From: Prevotellaceae bacterium UBA4336
GTDB taxonomy: Bacteria > Bacteroidota > Bacteroidia > Bacteroidales > Bacteroidaceae
Assembly (NCBI GenBank): GCA_002394305.1
Contig: DGTM01000051.1
Coordinates: 21,871-82,491 of the forward strand
Length of the DNA: 60,621 nt
Reading direction: 5' to 3'
Shown here piece after piece: positions 40,546 to 48,524 of the stretch. The position numbers and the translations under genes were made by a program. The notes under the pieces were generated by a model. The model was not told the DNA's origin. It worked only from the letters and a program-made list of their open reading frames with translations, and made no database searches. Every line of letters starts with the position of its first letter. The stretch's first letter is position 1.

Positions 40546-42107
40546 AATGCTTTATAACTCTTAGTACGTTTTTTCTTTAGGTCTGCCTTGGGTTCCCCAT
40601 CTTCGGCTCCTGCATTCAGCCACGTGTTGATGATGGCACGTGCGTCCTGTCCGTCCAGCACGCCGTCCTCCACCATGTCGGTGATGACCATCTCCAGCTC
40701 GTCCGTCCCCGTGCCGAGCCAGTCATTGACGATGAGGCGTGCGTCCTGCCCGTCCACATCGTCGTCGCCATTGGCATCGCCGGGCTTGAAGATGCTGAGC
40801 AGACCGTTGCGGGTGCGGGCCGTGACAGCCGTGCCATCGGCCATCGTCATGGAGATTTGGTTAATCTTCACCTGGTGGCGATGGCCTGTGTCGATGGTGT
40901 CGGGCAGATAGACGTTGAACGTCAGCAGTGCCTGCGTGGCAGGCTCTATGGTGCCGCCAATGAAGGTGAAGTCCCACAGCTTCGCCCCTTCCTCGATGAT
41001 GGAAATGGTGTCGACGGCCTCGCAGATGGTGATGTCGTAACCGGTGGCCTTCTCGCTCAGCGTGTAGTCGGTTGGCTCCACAACTACGCCTGCGGGGAAG
41101 GTGAGGCGGATGTTCAGGTCCTTCACCACATCCGTGTTGACGAGGTTGATGGCATACTGCACCGTGTCGCCCGGTCTGCCGCAGACGGTGGGCAGATAGT
41201 AAGAGTACAGCGAGAGGGCTGGCATGTTGGGCTCGCCTGGCGAACTGGGATTGAACACAAACCTGGCATAGAAGTTCAGGTTCTCCTTGCCAACGGTATA
41301 GCTGAATGAACGCAGGTTGGTGTACAGCTCGCCGTTCAGGTACCATCCTGCAAACTCATAGCCTGTATTGGCATAGGCTGTCAGGGTGTAGGTACTGCCC
41401 TCCAGGAAGCGGCCGGTGCTGCCGCTGTAGTAGCCGCCGTCGGAGCAGGTGGCCGTGACGTTGTGCTTCAGTATCGGGTCGTTGGGTTCTGCGGGGGAGC
41501 CCGGATTGAACACACAGTTGGCTGTCAGCGTGTCGCCGTCAACAGGCACAGTGTAGTTGAACGACGTGCTGTTGGAAACCGTCTCACCTTTAAGGTTTGT
41601 CCAACCAAGGAAACTGTACCCGCTCTCCACGGAAGCACTAACACGCACACTCGTCCCAGCCAGGTATCGGCCGGAACCGCTGACTGAACACCCCTGCGTG
41701 GCACGAAGCCCAAGACGGTAGTAGAGCGTTGTGCTGGGTTCACTTGGCTCGCTGGGACTGCCTGGCGTAAAGGCATAGTTGGCAATGAGCGTGTCTGTGT
41801 TCTCGGTATTCACGAAACCGAAAGAAGTAGACTTGCTCAGTTCGTTGCCCTTCGTGTCCGTCCAGCGGAGGAAGGTATAGCTGGAGTTGACATAGGCATA
41901 GACATTCACAGTGCTGCCCACAGCATACCTTCCAGCCCCGGAGACACTGCCGGCCTCGTCTATGTTGCGCAAGAGCACTATCCTCGAGTAGATAGTAGGT
42001 GCTCCCGGCTCAACAGGCGACGGCGGATTGAAGTCGTCCTGCGCGTGGGCAGTGACGAACCCCGCAAGGCACGCCACTGCTACTGTTAGAAATCTTATCC
42101 GTTTCAT
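40542..42107 (-). CDS. Secreted InlB-like repeat protein with cohesin-like and dockerin domains
   Basis: The 521-residue protein has a signal peptide (1-22). Three divergent InlB B-type repeats (about 40-115, 125-200, 210-290) share AGRYAVGSTVNVYAYVNSSY, FLRWTD and SGYSFLGWTN patterns and are joined by FNPGSPAEPN-type linkers. A cohesin-like beta-sandwich (about 300-440, GDTVQYAINLVNTDVVKDLN) is followed by a dockerin (about 445-500): a good first calcium loop, DANGDDDVDGQD, and a degenerate second, DMVEDGVLDGQD. There is no sorting tail, and the end is Lys-rich. It lies 27 bp after the BspA-like gene in one operon. It is likely an extracellular adhesin or scaffold part. Confidence 0.78.
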   Translation of the reverse strand: MKRIRFLTVAVACLAGFVTAHAQDDFNPPSPVEPGAPTIYSRIVLLRNIDEAGSVSGAGRYAVGSTVNVYAYVNSSYTFLRWTDTKGNELSKSTSFGFVNTENTDTLIANYAFTPGSPSEPSEPSTTLYYRLGLRATQGCSVSGSGRYLAGTSVRVSASVESGYSFLGWTNLKGETVSNSTSFNYTVPVDGDTLTANCVFNPGSPAEPNDPILKHNVTATCSDGGYYSGSTGRFLEGSTYTLTAYANTGYEFAGWYLNGELYTNLRSFSYTVGKENLNFYARFVFNPSSPGEPNMPALSLYSYYLPTVCGRPGDTVQYAINLVNTDVVKDLNIRLTFPAGVVVEPTDYTLSEKATGYDITICEAVDTISIIEEGAKLWDFTFIGGTIEPATQALLTFNVYLPDTIDTGHRHQVKINQISMTMADGTAVTARTRNGLLSIFKPGDANGDDDVDGQDARLIVNDWLGTGTDELEMVITDMVEDGVLDGQDARAIINTWLNAGAEDGEPKADLKKKRTKSYKAL

Positions 42108-42134
42108 ACGCTTACATTATATAATATGTATATG

Positions 42135-45100
42135 TTAGCGCACAATGACCTTACTTGCCTTCTTTCCCTGGCGGACAACATAGATGCCAGCTTCAAGGCG
42201 ACTGGCATCGTTGCCAAGGAACTTGCCGTCCACGCTGTAGATATCAGCCTTGCCCATGATGGCATCCTTTTCTACTTCCCTGACAGCAGTCGGGTCGTTG
42301 GAAACGAAGCTTAGGGTGAAGCGCGTGTTGTCTGTGCCTGCCTTGGCAGAGAAGGTGTATGCGCCGTCGGTGATGTCGGTGGTTGTGCCTGTCAGGTTGT
42401 CGGTGATAAACACCTTCTCGGCATCGCAGCGACTGGTGGAGATGGTGTAGTCGCCGTCCTGACCGGTATAGAAGCCAAGGGCAACGTAGCCTTCTGCGAA
42501 GGGACGCTCGTTGATGGCATACTGTGTACCCTCTGCGTCCAAGGTGTATATCTGCGGCACGCTGCCGTCCATGCTCATGAACTTGCTGGCATCGCACGAT
42601 GTCTCGTACGCCAGACTTGCCTCCTCATTCAGCACCACGCGGGTCAAGTCCTCCATCTCGCCGCTGGCAACAGTGAGGTTCACCACCTGGCGTGTCTTTG
42701 CCTGAGGCGCAAATTCTTTCACCGCATTCTGGCTTTCGATGACGCTTGTCAGTTGACGGCCCTGCAGGGGGAAGCCGATGGTGTTGTACTCCTCGTTGGG
42801 GCACTGCACGAAGAAGGCCTCATTGGGACGGATGGCGTAGTCATCATCAGTCAGCGAATAGGCTGTGTAGGTCTTGTTGTCGGGGTTCCATACGGTGATT
42901 GGAGCCGTAAAGTTCAGGCAATGGTTATTGTAGAAGCACTGATAGGGGTTGCCCACAAGGTTCCAGCCCTTGTTGCTTGCTGTCTCGCTGGCATTCACAG
43001 CAAGTGTCTTGTTGAACTCTGTATTCCGCAGTGTGCCATACTTGTTCTCCGTATCGGCCGCGTAGAAGTTTGACCATGTGCCAATGTTTGTCTGATAGAT
43101 GAAACCCGTACCAGCTGGAATAATACTTGTGCGGTCAACATTCTTCCAGTTGCCGGACTTCCCGTTTGCTGCACGGCCTGCTCCGTCATAGTAGCGGATG
43201 GCATACTGCGCATCATTTTCTACGACAATGTTTGATAGCGCCAAATCAAAAGGCAGTGAAATGAAATACCATTTCTTTGCTTGTGTATAGTAATCAAGAC
43301 GGTTTTCTCCGATAGCTGTAACATTATCACAGTTATTCAGCAACTGTCCTGTTGTGCCATTGACGATGTTTGTGGCAACCCATAAATTATTAAACTTTTG
43401 TTCGTTCTCCCCATTTATTTTCAAATAACAATTCCCTGAACGAACTTTTATGCTTGGCTGTCCACCAAAGCGCTCGTGATTCAGCGTCAGTTTCCCACTA
43501 ATAGGAATAAAATCTATAGTGCTGTAGTCGAAAGGCTCTATGGCCTTGGCATTGTACCAATAGCTATGCAGCTTATACTCGTTCACCAGATAGTGCGGCA
43601 CTTGCAGGACCGTCTTGGTGATGTCTGAAAGAGGATATTTGCTACTGATGGTTGTCACGGTGGGCGACTTCAGCTTTACGGTGTCGAGCTTGCTGCAATC
43701 TCGGAACACGCCGTTTGCCAGTGAATACTGGTATACGCTCAGTTCCACCTTTGTCAGATTAGTGCATTTGTAGAAAGCATATTCGCCGATGCTGGTTACG
43801 CTTTGTGGAATAACTAAGGATTTGTATCCTCTGGCACTTTGGAAAGCATATTCACCAATAGTATTTAATGTCTCGGGTAAAGGAGATTTGATAGTAGGAC
43901 AATCTGCAAAACCATATCTCTCAATAGTTTTCAATCCTTCTGGTAAAATGGTCTGCATATTCCAACATCCATAAAAAGCATATTCCCCCACGGTCTGCAA
44001 CTTCTCTGGCATCACAGCCTCAGTGATGTAATAGCAATTACAAAATGTATTAGCAGGTATCCTTGTCAGATTCTTTGGCATGACAAGTTTCTTGAGCCAG
44101 TACATATTGCTAAAGCAGTAGCCATAGTCACTACCTCCATAGAAGTCTGTCATGTCGTCTGGCATTATCAGCTCCTTGACGTGGCTACGGTTAAAGGCAG
44201 ATTTACCGACTCTCTTCATTGTAGAGGGCAGATTTATATCTTCCACAAAGGAATAATAGAATGCCTCGTCGCCAATTGTGGTCAGTCCTTCGGGCAGCAC
44301 AATCTTGTGCAGGAAGTTCATTGTTGTGTCGCTTGATGAAACCTTGAACTGATTGGCGGGAATCTCCGTGAACTGAGCCTCGCTGAGGTCAAGCTCCAGC
44401 AGCGTGGACATCATCTTGATTCTTCCCCAGTCGTCACCGTTCATCGCTCCCTTCACTTTAAGGCGGCGCACGTTCTTGATGTGGTCGGTATTGTAGAGCA
44501 CCTCAGTGCCCAGGCTGCCAGGCTCAAGCAGATTCACAGATATTTGTTGCTTCGACATTACGCCTACATAACGCAAATAATAGTTGGTGTACGAAGAACT
44601 CCCATTCTTGTATGTCCATGTTATCGTGTGCAAACCTGGCTCCAGCTCTTCAAAGAAACGTGCGTATGTTTTGTCTGAAGGGTAATTGTTGTGCTGCGAA
44701 TTCTGCAAGTTTCTAACTTGTACGCCATCAATAAAGACCTTTACTCCACCAGTTCCCCCAGACGTACTATATACTAACGTGGAAGGCTCCTCAACCAAGA
44801 CCGTGGCACTGATAGAAGACTGAGCACCTGCACTAATATATCTATCAAAATATGTGCCTGTAGTGAAGTTGTTGCTTGGCAAAGCCCATGTATTATAATC
44901 ATTTTGCCCGAAGTCGCCATCTGCGGTGTAGAACAGGATGGGGCGCTCGTTCCACCAGGGAGCTTGATAGCCTTGTGACATGCCTATGGATTTCTCCAAG
45001 GCAATTGCGGCTGCCCAGAGGTCTTCGGCTGTCTGGTTGGCACGGTCGGCATAAAGAGTCTTGTAGTTCTCTATGTACCACTCTTTGCCGTAAGCCTCTA

Positions 45101-45626
45101 TGGTATTCAAAGCTTTGTAAAGGTGCAACTCAGCACGGTAGCGTAATGCGTCCTCTGTCGTGAAGAACTTCCAATGCACGTTATCCTCCAACGAGCAGTT
45201 GTGCTTCAATGTAGATTCGCTAGTAATACCCAGATACTCTGTCTCGTTGTAATAACTGGAATTATAGGAAGAACACTGAATGAGTGACATGCCATCACTG
45301 GCTTCTGCAATAGTCCAGTAAGTATACGTGCTACTGCCTGTATTCCAATCCATATTGCCATTTGACCATGCACTCATATAATTTGAACCAATCTTGAATT
45401 GCGTACCACGTCCTTCTGTGATAGTAATCTGCACTGCTGTACCTGCTACGTTGATGGCATTATAGTTGCTCAGGAACAGCTCTGCGTCGGTGTTAAACAT
45501 ATAATATGTTTGTCCCGATTCGGGTGTTACACCAGCAGGCATAGTGGGTGCCTCGCGTTCTGCCCACGCTGTGAGCGAACACATACTTGCCAAAAGGGCA
45601 AAAAACAAAGAAGAAATCTTTTTCAT
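42135..45626 (-). CDS. BspA-like leucine-rich-repeat surface protein
   Basis: The 1,163-residue protein has a signal peptide (1-22). About residues 375-690 are LRR_5 (BspA/TpLRR) repeats with the pattern ITEIGEYAFYxC-LxxVxLPxx, for example VTSIGEYAFYKCTNL and LKTIERYGFADCPTI. The N-terminal 350 residues contain a ricin/lectin-like start and a Cys-poor beta-rich part. The C-terminal 400 residues resemble T9SS-secreted domains, with SLPFDLALSNI and GWNLVGNPYQ. The tail (AGIYVVRQGKKASKVIVR) is a sorting signal. BspA proteins bind host or bacterial surfaces. The region about 43,230-45,600 is clearly richer in A+T than its neighbours, while the 3' end is normal, which suggests a mosaic origin. It is first of a four-gene operon; a long, possibly structured leader lies upstream. 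Confidence 0.85.
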   Translation of the reverse strand: MKKISSLFFALLASMCSLTAWAEREAPTMPAGVTPESGQTYYMFNTDAELFLSNYNAINVAGTAVQITITEGRGTQFKIGSNYMSAWSNGNMDWNTGSSTYTYWTIAEASDGMSLIQCSSYNSSYYNETEYLGITSESTLKHNCSLEDNVHWKFFTTEDALRYRAELHLYKALNTIEAYGKEWYIENYKTLYADRANQTAEDLWAAAIALEKSIGMSQGYQAPWWNERPILFYTADGDFGQNDYNTWALPSNNFTTGTYFDRYISAGAQSSISATVLVEEPSTLVYSTSGGTGGVKVFIDGVQVRNLQNSQHNNYPSDKTYARFFEELEPGLHTITWTYKNGSSSYTNYYLRYVGVMSKQQISVNLLEPGSLGTEVLYNTDHIKNVRRLKVKGAMNGDDWGRIKMMSTLLELDLSEAQFTEIPANQFKVSSSDTTMNFLHKIVLPEGLTTIGDEAFYYSFVEDINLPSTMKRVGKSAFNRSHVKELIMPDDMTDFYGGSDYGYCFSNMYWLKKLVMPKNLTRIPANTFCNCYYITEAVMPEKLQTVGEYAFYGCWNMQTILPEGLKTIERYGFADCPTIKSPLPETLNTIGEYAFQSARGYKSLVIPQSVTSIGEYAFYKCTNLTKVELSVYQYSLANGVFRDCSKLDTVKLKSPTVTTISSKYPLSDITKTVLQVPHYLVNEYKLHSYWYNAKAIEPFDYSTIDFIPISGKLTLNHERFGGQPSIKVRSGNCYLKINGENEQKFNNLWVATNIVNGTTGQLLNNCDNVTAIGENRLDYYTQAKKWYFISLPFDLALSNIVVENDAQYAIRYYDGAGRAANGKSGNWKNVDRTSIIPAGTGFIYQTNIGTWSNFYAADTENKYGTLRNTEFNKTLAVNASETASNKGWNLVGNPYQCFYNNHCLNFTAPITVWNPDNKTYTAYSLTDDDYAIRPNEAFFVQCPNEEYNTIGFPLQGRQLTSVIESQNAVKEFAPQAKTRQVVNLTVASGEMEDLTRVVLNEEASLAYETSCDASKFMSMDGSVPQIYTLDAEGTQYAINERPFAEGYVALGFYTGQDGDYTISTSRCDAEKVFITDNLTGTTTDITDGAYTFSAKAGTDNTRFTLSFVSNDPTAVREVEKDAIMGKADIYSVDGKFLGNDASRLEAGIYVVRQGKKASKVIVR

Positions 45627-45719
45627 TTTGGTTGATGTATTAAGTTAAACATATAATATAATGTACGCGCGTAAGGCGAGTACTTAATACACAAGCCAGC
45701 GAAAGCTATGCACGAATAT

Positions 45720-46055
45720 AAAAAAACGTGGAGACTGGCTGTTGCCCGTTCCACGCATAGAGGCCCTGAGATTGCCCACCCTGTCAGAACGAGCAACGAA
45801 GAGACCCCACGCCGATATGTACAACATACCCCTACGATGATAGGGAGTATGCATATATACACACCCATGGGCATCTACCGTTGCATTGCTCTATGACAGG
45901 ATTTGAAATTTCTCAGGTTTCTATGCGTCAAGAACAAAGCGTCGAGTAAACGCCTTTATTATGATTTTGTTCCCATCTGCCCACCCTTTTGCATCGGGGC
46001 CTACTGCCCTTCCGCCCGGCGCAGGTAAGTAGCCGTCGCTACGGCCACTATGGGA
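45720..46055 (-). ncRNA. Candidate leader or small RNA of about 335 nt
   Basis: On the minus strand it would begin just after TATATTTG (46069-46062) and end at the hairpin CGTGGA/TCCACG (45755-45750 with 45732-45727) followed by seven T. GC-rich self-complementary stretches (GTAGC-CGAC-GCTAC type at about 46028-46042) support structure. It matches no RNA class I can name by eye. It could be an attenuated leader of the BspA-like operon or an independent RNA. Confidence 0.35.
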
Positions 46056-46061
46056 AATCAA

Positions 46062-46069
46062 GTGCAAAT
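46062..46069 (-). promoter_or_regulatory. -7 box upstream of the candidate RNA and BspA-like operon
   Basis: TATATTTG on the minus strand, matching TAnnTTTG. No other such box lies between it and the gene start at 45626. Confidence 0.4.
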
Positions 46070-46230
46070 ATAACTATTTTTGGAATACAAAAGCAGGAAA
46101 ACGGCAAAAAAGTTTATAAGATATCATCTTTTGTTCCATTTTTTGCTGATTTCCTGCGGGCAGTGAAGCAAAGAAGGATAACAGGCAGGCTATTTTCGCC
46201 TTAAATACTCTATACGGCACGGGTATCTGC

Positions 46231-46271
46231 AAAAAAAGGCACGCAGGGGTTGCTGCCATCCCCCGCGTGCC
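46231..46271 (-). terminator. Terminator of the Rpn-like gene
   Basis: On the minus strand GGCACGC (46271-46265) pairs with GCGTGCC (46244-46238), extended by a C/G-rich inner stem, and is followed by seven T (46237-46231). Confidence 0.85.
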
Positions 46272-46303
46272 TACAGCTAATGTATGAGTCAGGCAGGAAC
46301 CTT

Positions 46304-47296
46304 TCAGAGGGCATTTACCTCTGAGACGCTCAGTCCTGTGTATTTTGCTATCATCTCTGCCGACAGGCCGTCGGCCTTCATCCTTCGGGCCGTTTCGAGC
46401 TTTCCTTCCGCACGGCCTTTGGCAATGCCCTCCGCACGGCCTTCTGCACGACCTTCCGCACGGCCCTCCGCACGGCCTTCCGCACGACCTTCTGCACGGC
46501 CTTTGGCAATGCCTTCCGCACGGCCTTTGGCAAGTCCTTTGGCAAGTCCTTTGGCTTCGCCTTTCCTCTCGGCTGTCTCCAGCGTGCTGTTGTAGTCCCA
46601 GTACTCTTTCCGGCTCTCCTCGTACTGGCGGCGCTCTGCATCGGAATAGCTTGCTATCTCAGCCTGCTCGAACAGCTTCCTGAAGACACGCTCCTGCAGC
46701 GGGGCAGGGCGGTCGAGAAGGCGGGAGAGGTTGTGAAGCACGAACATCCACTTGTCAAGCATCGTCACCAGCTCGTCCTCGCGCTTAGTGAACTTCGGCA
46801 TCTCAAGATAGAGGAATGTCAGCTTGTTGTAGAACACATGGTTGTCCTCCACATCCTTCAGCATCACCTCGTGGCGGTAGCTGTCGGCGGGGTATTCACC
46901 CCGGGGGAACTCGAAGTTCAGGATGCCAATCGTGCAGACATCGTCTAAGTGATAGTCCCAATTGCCCTTCGGAGCCTGGTGGCGGATGGCTGACGTGGAG
47001 TAGTAGATGCTGCGGTCCTTGAAGTAGGTCTGCTCGGCCTTCTGCATCTCCACGATGAAGCGCCCCCCGTCCGCCGTCATGCAGTAGACGTCGAAGATGG
47101 AACGGCGGTCGCCGTAGCGGTCACCGAGGTCCTCGCCGTTCAGGTACTGAACGTCCTTCACCTCCTGGCGCTTGCCCATGAAGAGGGCGTTCAGGAAGCT
47201 GATGAGCAGATCCTTGTTCATCTCCGTACCGAACAGCTTCTTGAAGCCGAAGTCGGTATAGGGGTTGATGTACCGTTCCCTCGTTCCGTCAGACAT
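46304..47296 (-). CDS. Rpn/PD-(D/E)XK nuclease-family protein with RAEG repeat
   Basis: The 330-residue protein opens with RYINPYTDFGFKKLFGTEMN, the signature of the PDDEXK_2/Rpn (formerly 'transposase') family. The nuclease core is visible as IFDVYCMTADGGRFIVEMQK (about 68-87: Asp, then Glu-x-Gln). A helical region follows (to about 235), then twelve tetrapeptide units, mainly RAEG and LAKG/IAKG (about 248-295), and a C-terminal helix-turn-helix-like end (MKADGLSAEMIAKYTGLSVS). Rpn proteins cleave DNA and some limit phage; several carry an internally translated short form. It is a single gene with its own promoter and terminator. No transposon ends are visible, so it is not called a mobile element. 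Confidence 0.85.
   Translation of the reverse strand: MSDGTRERYINPYTDFGFKKLFGTEMNKDLLISFLNALFMGKRQEVKDVQYLNGEDLGDRYGDRRSIFDVYCMTADGGRFIVEMQKAEQTYFKDRSIYYSTSAIRHQAPKGNWDYHLDDVCTIGILNFEFPRGEYPADSYRHEVMLKDVEDNHVFYNKLTFLYLEMPKFTKREDELVTMLDKWMFVLHNLSRLLDRPAPLQERVFRKLFEQAEIASYSDAERRQYEESRKEYWDYNSTLETAERKGEAKGLAKGLAKGRAEGIAKGRAEGRAEGRAEGRAEGRAEGRAEGIAKGRAEGKLETARRMKADGLSAEMIAKYTGLSVSEVNAL
46412..46555 (-). repeat. Twelve 12-bp units inside the Rpn-like gene
   Basis: Units of the type ACGGCCTTCCGC (plus strand) run without gaps from 46412 to 46555, with variants AATGCCTTCCGC and AAGTCCTTTGGC. Each codes one tetrapeptide, so copy changes keep the frame. Confidence 0.9.
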
Positions 47297-47343
47297 GGTG
47301 CTTGTTTCTTTTTGAAATATCCTTCAATGCATCGTTCTCACTG

Positions 47344-47376
47344 CAAAAGTAGGAAATATAATCCGAAACGCCAAGA
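47344..47376 (-). promoter_or_regulatory. Promoter for the Rpn-like gene
   Basis: On the minus strand TTGG (about 47375-47372), a 20-bp spacer, then TACTTTTG (47351-47344). The start codon lies 47 bp downstream. Confidence 0.55.
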
Positions 47377-47660
47377 GATTCAGTGAAAACTTTAAGAAAA
47401 AAAGGAGCTTTGGGGACTTTTGCTCTGTCTGGATTAGTCGGACTTATTGCATTTAATGCCGTCTGTTGCTCACTCCCTGCCGAAAGGGGGGGACAAAAGA
47501 ACAAAATGTCCCCGTGCTTCCGCTCTTGGGAAGCGCTTCATGTTTTGTCAATGCTTTTTGTCTGTTTGTTGGGAAAAACATCCTGATTGTTTTTCTTGCC
47601 ACGATTCTTCCATCATGAAGTTCATCTGTGGGGATGCAGTGCCGGGCGTACAAACAATAT

Positions 47661-47690
47661 GAAGGGCATTGCCTCACGGCAACGCCCTTC
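47661..47690. terminator. rpsP terminator hairpin
   Basis: GAAGGGCATTGCC and GGCAACGCCCTTC (one mismatch) with a four-base loop, between rpsP and the Rpn-like gene. The plus side is followed by TGTTTT, the minus side by ATATTGTTTG. Confidence 0.75.
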
Positions 47691-47742
47691 TGTTTTGGTT
47701 GGTTGGAAAAAGTCTAATTGAAATAATGGTTTGTGATTGATG

Positions 47743-48315
47743 TTAAGCTTCTGCGGGAGTTTCAGTCGTTTCACCCTCAGCAGCCGGTGCAGCTTCTGCT
47801 TCTGCTTCAGCTTCTGCCTTGGCAGCTGCCTCGGCTTCAGCCTTTGCAAGAGCCTCTGCGGCCTTCTTGTCTGCTACTTTCTTTGCAATCTCTTCGTTAG
47901 CCTTCTTCTCGGCCTTCAGTCGTTCTGCATCCGCAGCCTTCTTGTCGGCTTCGTTCTTGGCTGTTACCTGATTCAGGCCCTTCTGCTTGTCGGCCTTCCA
48001 CGCTGCAAATCTTGCCTCGCAGGCAGCCTTGTCAAAAGCGCCCTTCTTAACACCGCCACGCAGGTGCTTCATGAGATACACACCTTCGCGGGAGAGGATG
48101 TTGCGGACCGTGTCGGTGGGCTGTGCGCCACACTCTACCCAGTAGAGGGCACGGTCGAATTTCAAATCTACAGTGGCGGGATTGGTGTTCGGGTTGTACG
48201 TGCCAATCTTCTCTGTAAACTTACCGTCACGCGGTGCTCTTACATCAGCGATTACGATGCTGTAGAAGGCATAGCCTTTACGGCCGTGACGCTGCAATCT
48301 GATTTTTGTTGCCAT
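47743..48315 (-). CDS. rpsP: 30S ribosomal protein bS16 with long C-terminal extension
   Basis: The first 95 residues are bS16 (MATKIRLQRHGRKGYAFYSI, DGKFTEKIGTYNP, WVECGAQPTDTVRNILSREG), a small-subunit assembly protein. The remaining 95 residues are an Ala/Lys/Glu-rich helical, partly low-complexity tail (AEAEAEAEAAPAAEGE), roughly doubling the usual 80-100 residue length. Long bS16 tails occur in Bacteroidetes. The gene stands alone here, not with rimM-trmD. A minus-strand TACCTTTG box lies at 48382-48375. Confidence 0.96.
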   Translation of the reverse strand: MATKIRLQRHGRKGYAFYSIVIADVRAPRDGKFTEKIGTYNPNTNPATVDLKFDRALYWVECGAQPTDTVRNILSREGVYLMKHLRGGVKKGAFDKAACEARFAAWKADKQKGLNQVTAKNEADKKAADAERLKAEKKANEEIAKKVADKKAAEALAKAEAEAAAKAEAEAEAEAAPAAEGETTETPAEA

Positions 48316-48374
48316 AATTTTAATTAAACTTTTAATATAGGTTTGAAATGTGCCGCTAACTCGTAACGGCGGCG

Positions 48375-48382
48375 CAAAGGTA
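48375..48382 (-). promoter_or_regulatory. -7 box for rpsP
   Basis: TACCTTTG on the minus strand, 60 bp before the start codon. Confidence 0.45.
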
Positions 48383-48524
48383 CGATAAAAAGTGAAAAGA
48401 GGAAAGTGAAACGTGAAAAATTATTTGCTAACGTGCTGTTTTTTGTTCTTTTCGCTCTCTTTTGCCGCAGGTTTGCTGCCGTTTCTCCCCTTGCCGTGCC
48501 GGACGGGGCCGTTTTCCGCCGTTC

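Larger units (their letters stand above)
45627..46303. other. 677-bp intergenic region with candidate structured RNA
   Basis: No convincing protein gene. It holds a minus-strand -7 box (46069-46062), a minus-strand hairpin with a T run (45755-45720), a possible plus-strand box TATTTTTG (46075-46082) and the terminator of the Rpn-like gene (46231-46271). Between the box and the hairpin, about 340 nt could be transcribed as a discrete RNA upstream of the BspA-like gene. Confidence 0.6.
47297..47742. other. Intergenic region between rpsP and the Rpn-like gene
   Basis: 446 bp with a promoter for the Rpn-like gene (47344-47376) and the rpsP terminator (47661-47690). A 67-codon plus-strand frame at 47383 shows no coding character. 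Nothing else was recognised. Confidence 0.6.

Noticed and set aside
45623..45874. An 83-codon minus-strand frame upstream of the BspA-like gene
   Set aside because: It overlaps the hairpin and T run of the candidate RNA and the start of the BspA-like gene, and its Cys/Ile-rich composition is not convincing. RNA is the better reading.
46304..47296. Rpn-like gene as an insertion sequence transposase
   Set aside because: Older annotations use 'transposase', but the fold is a PD-(D/E)XK nuclease and no inverted repeats or target duplication were seen.
47383..47586. A 67-codon plus-strand frame between rpsP and the Rpn-like gene
   Set aside because: It begins within the minus-strand promoter area and shows no conserved motif.
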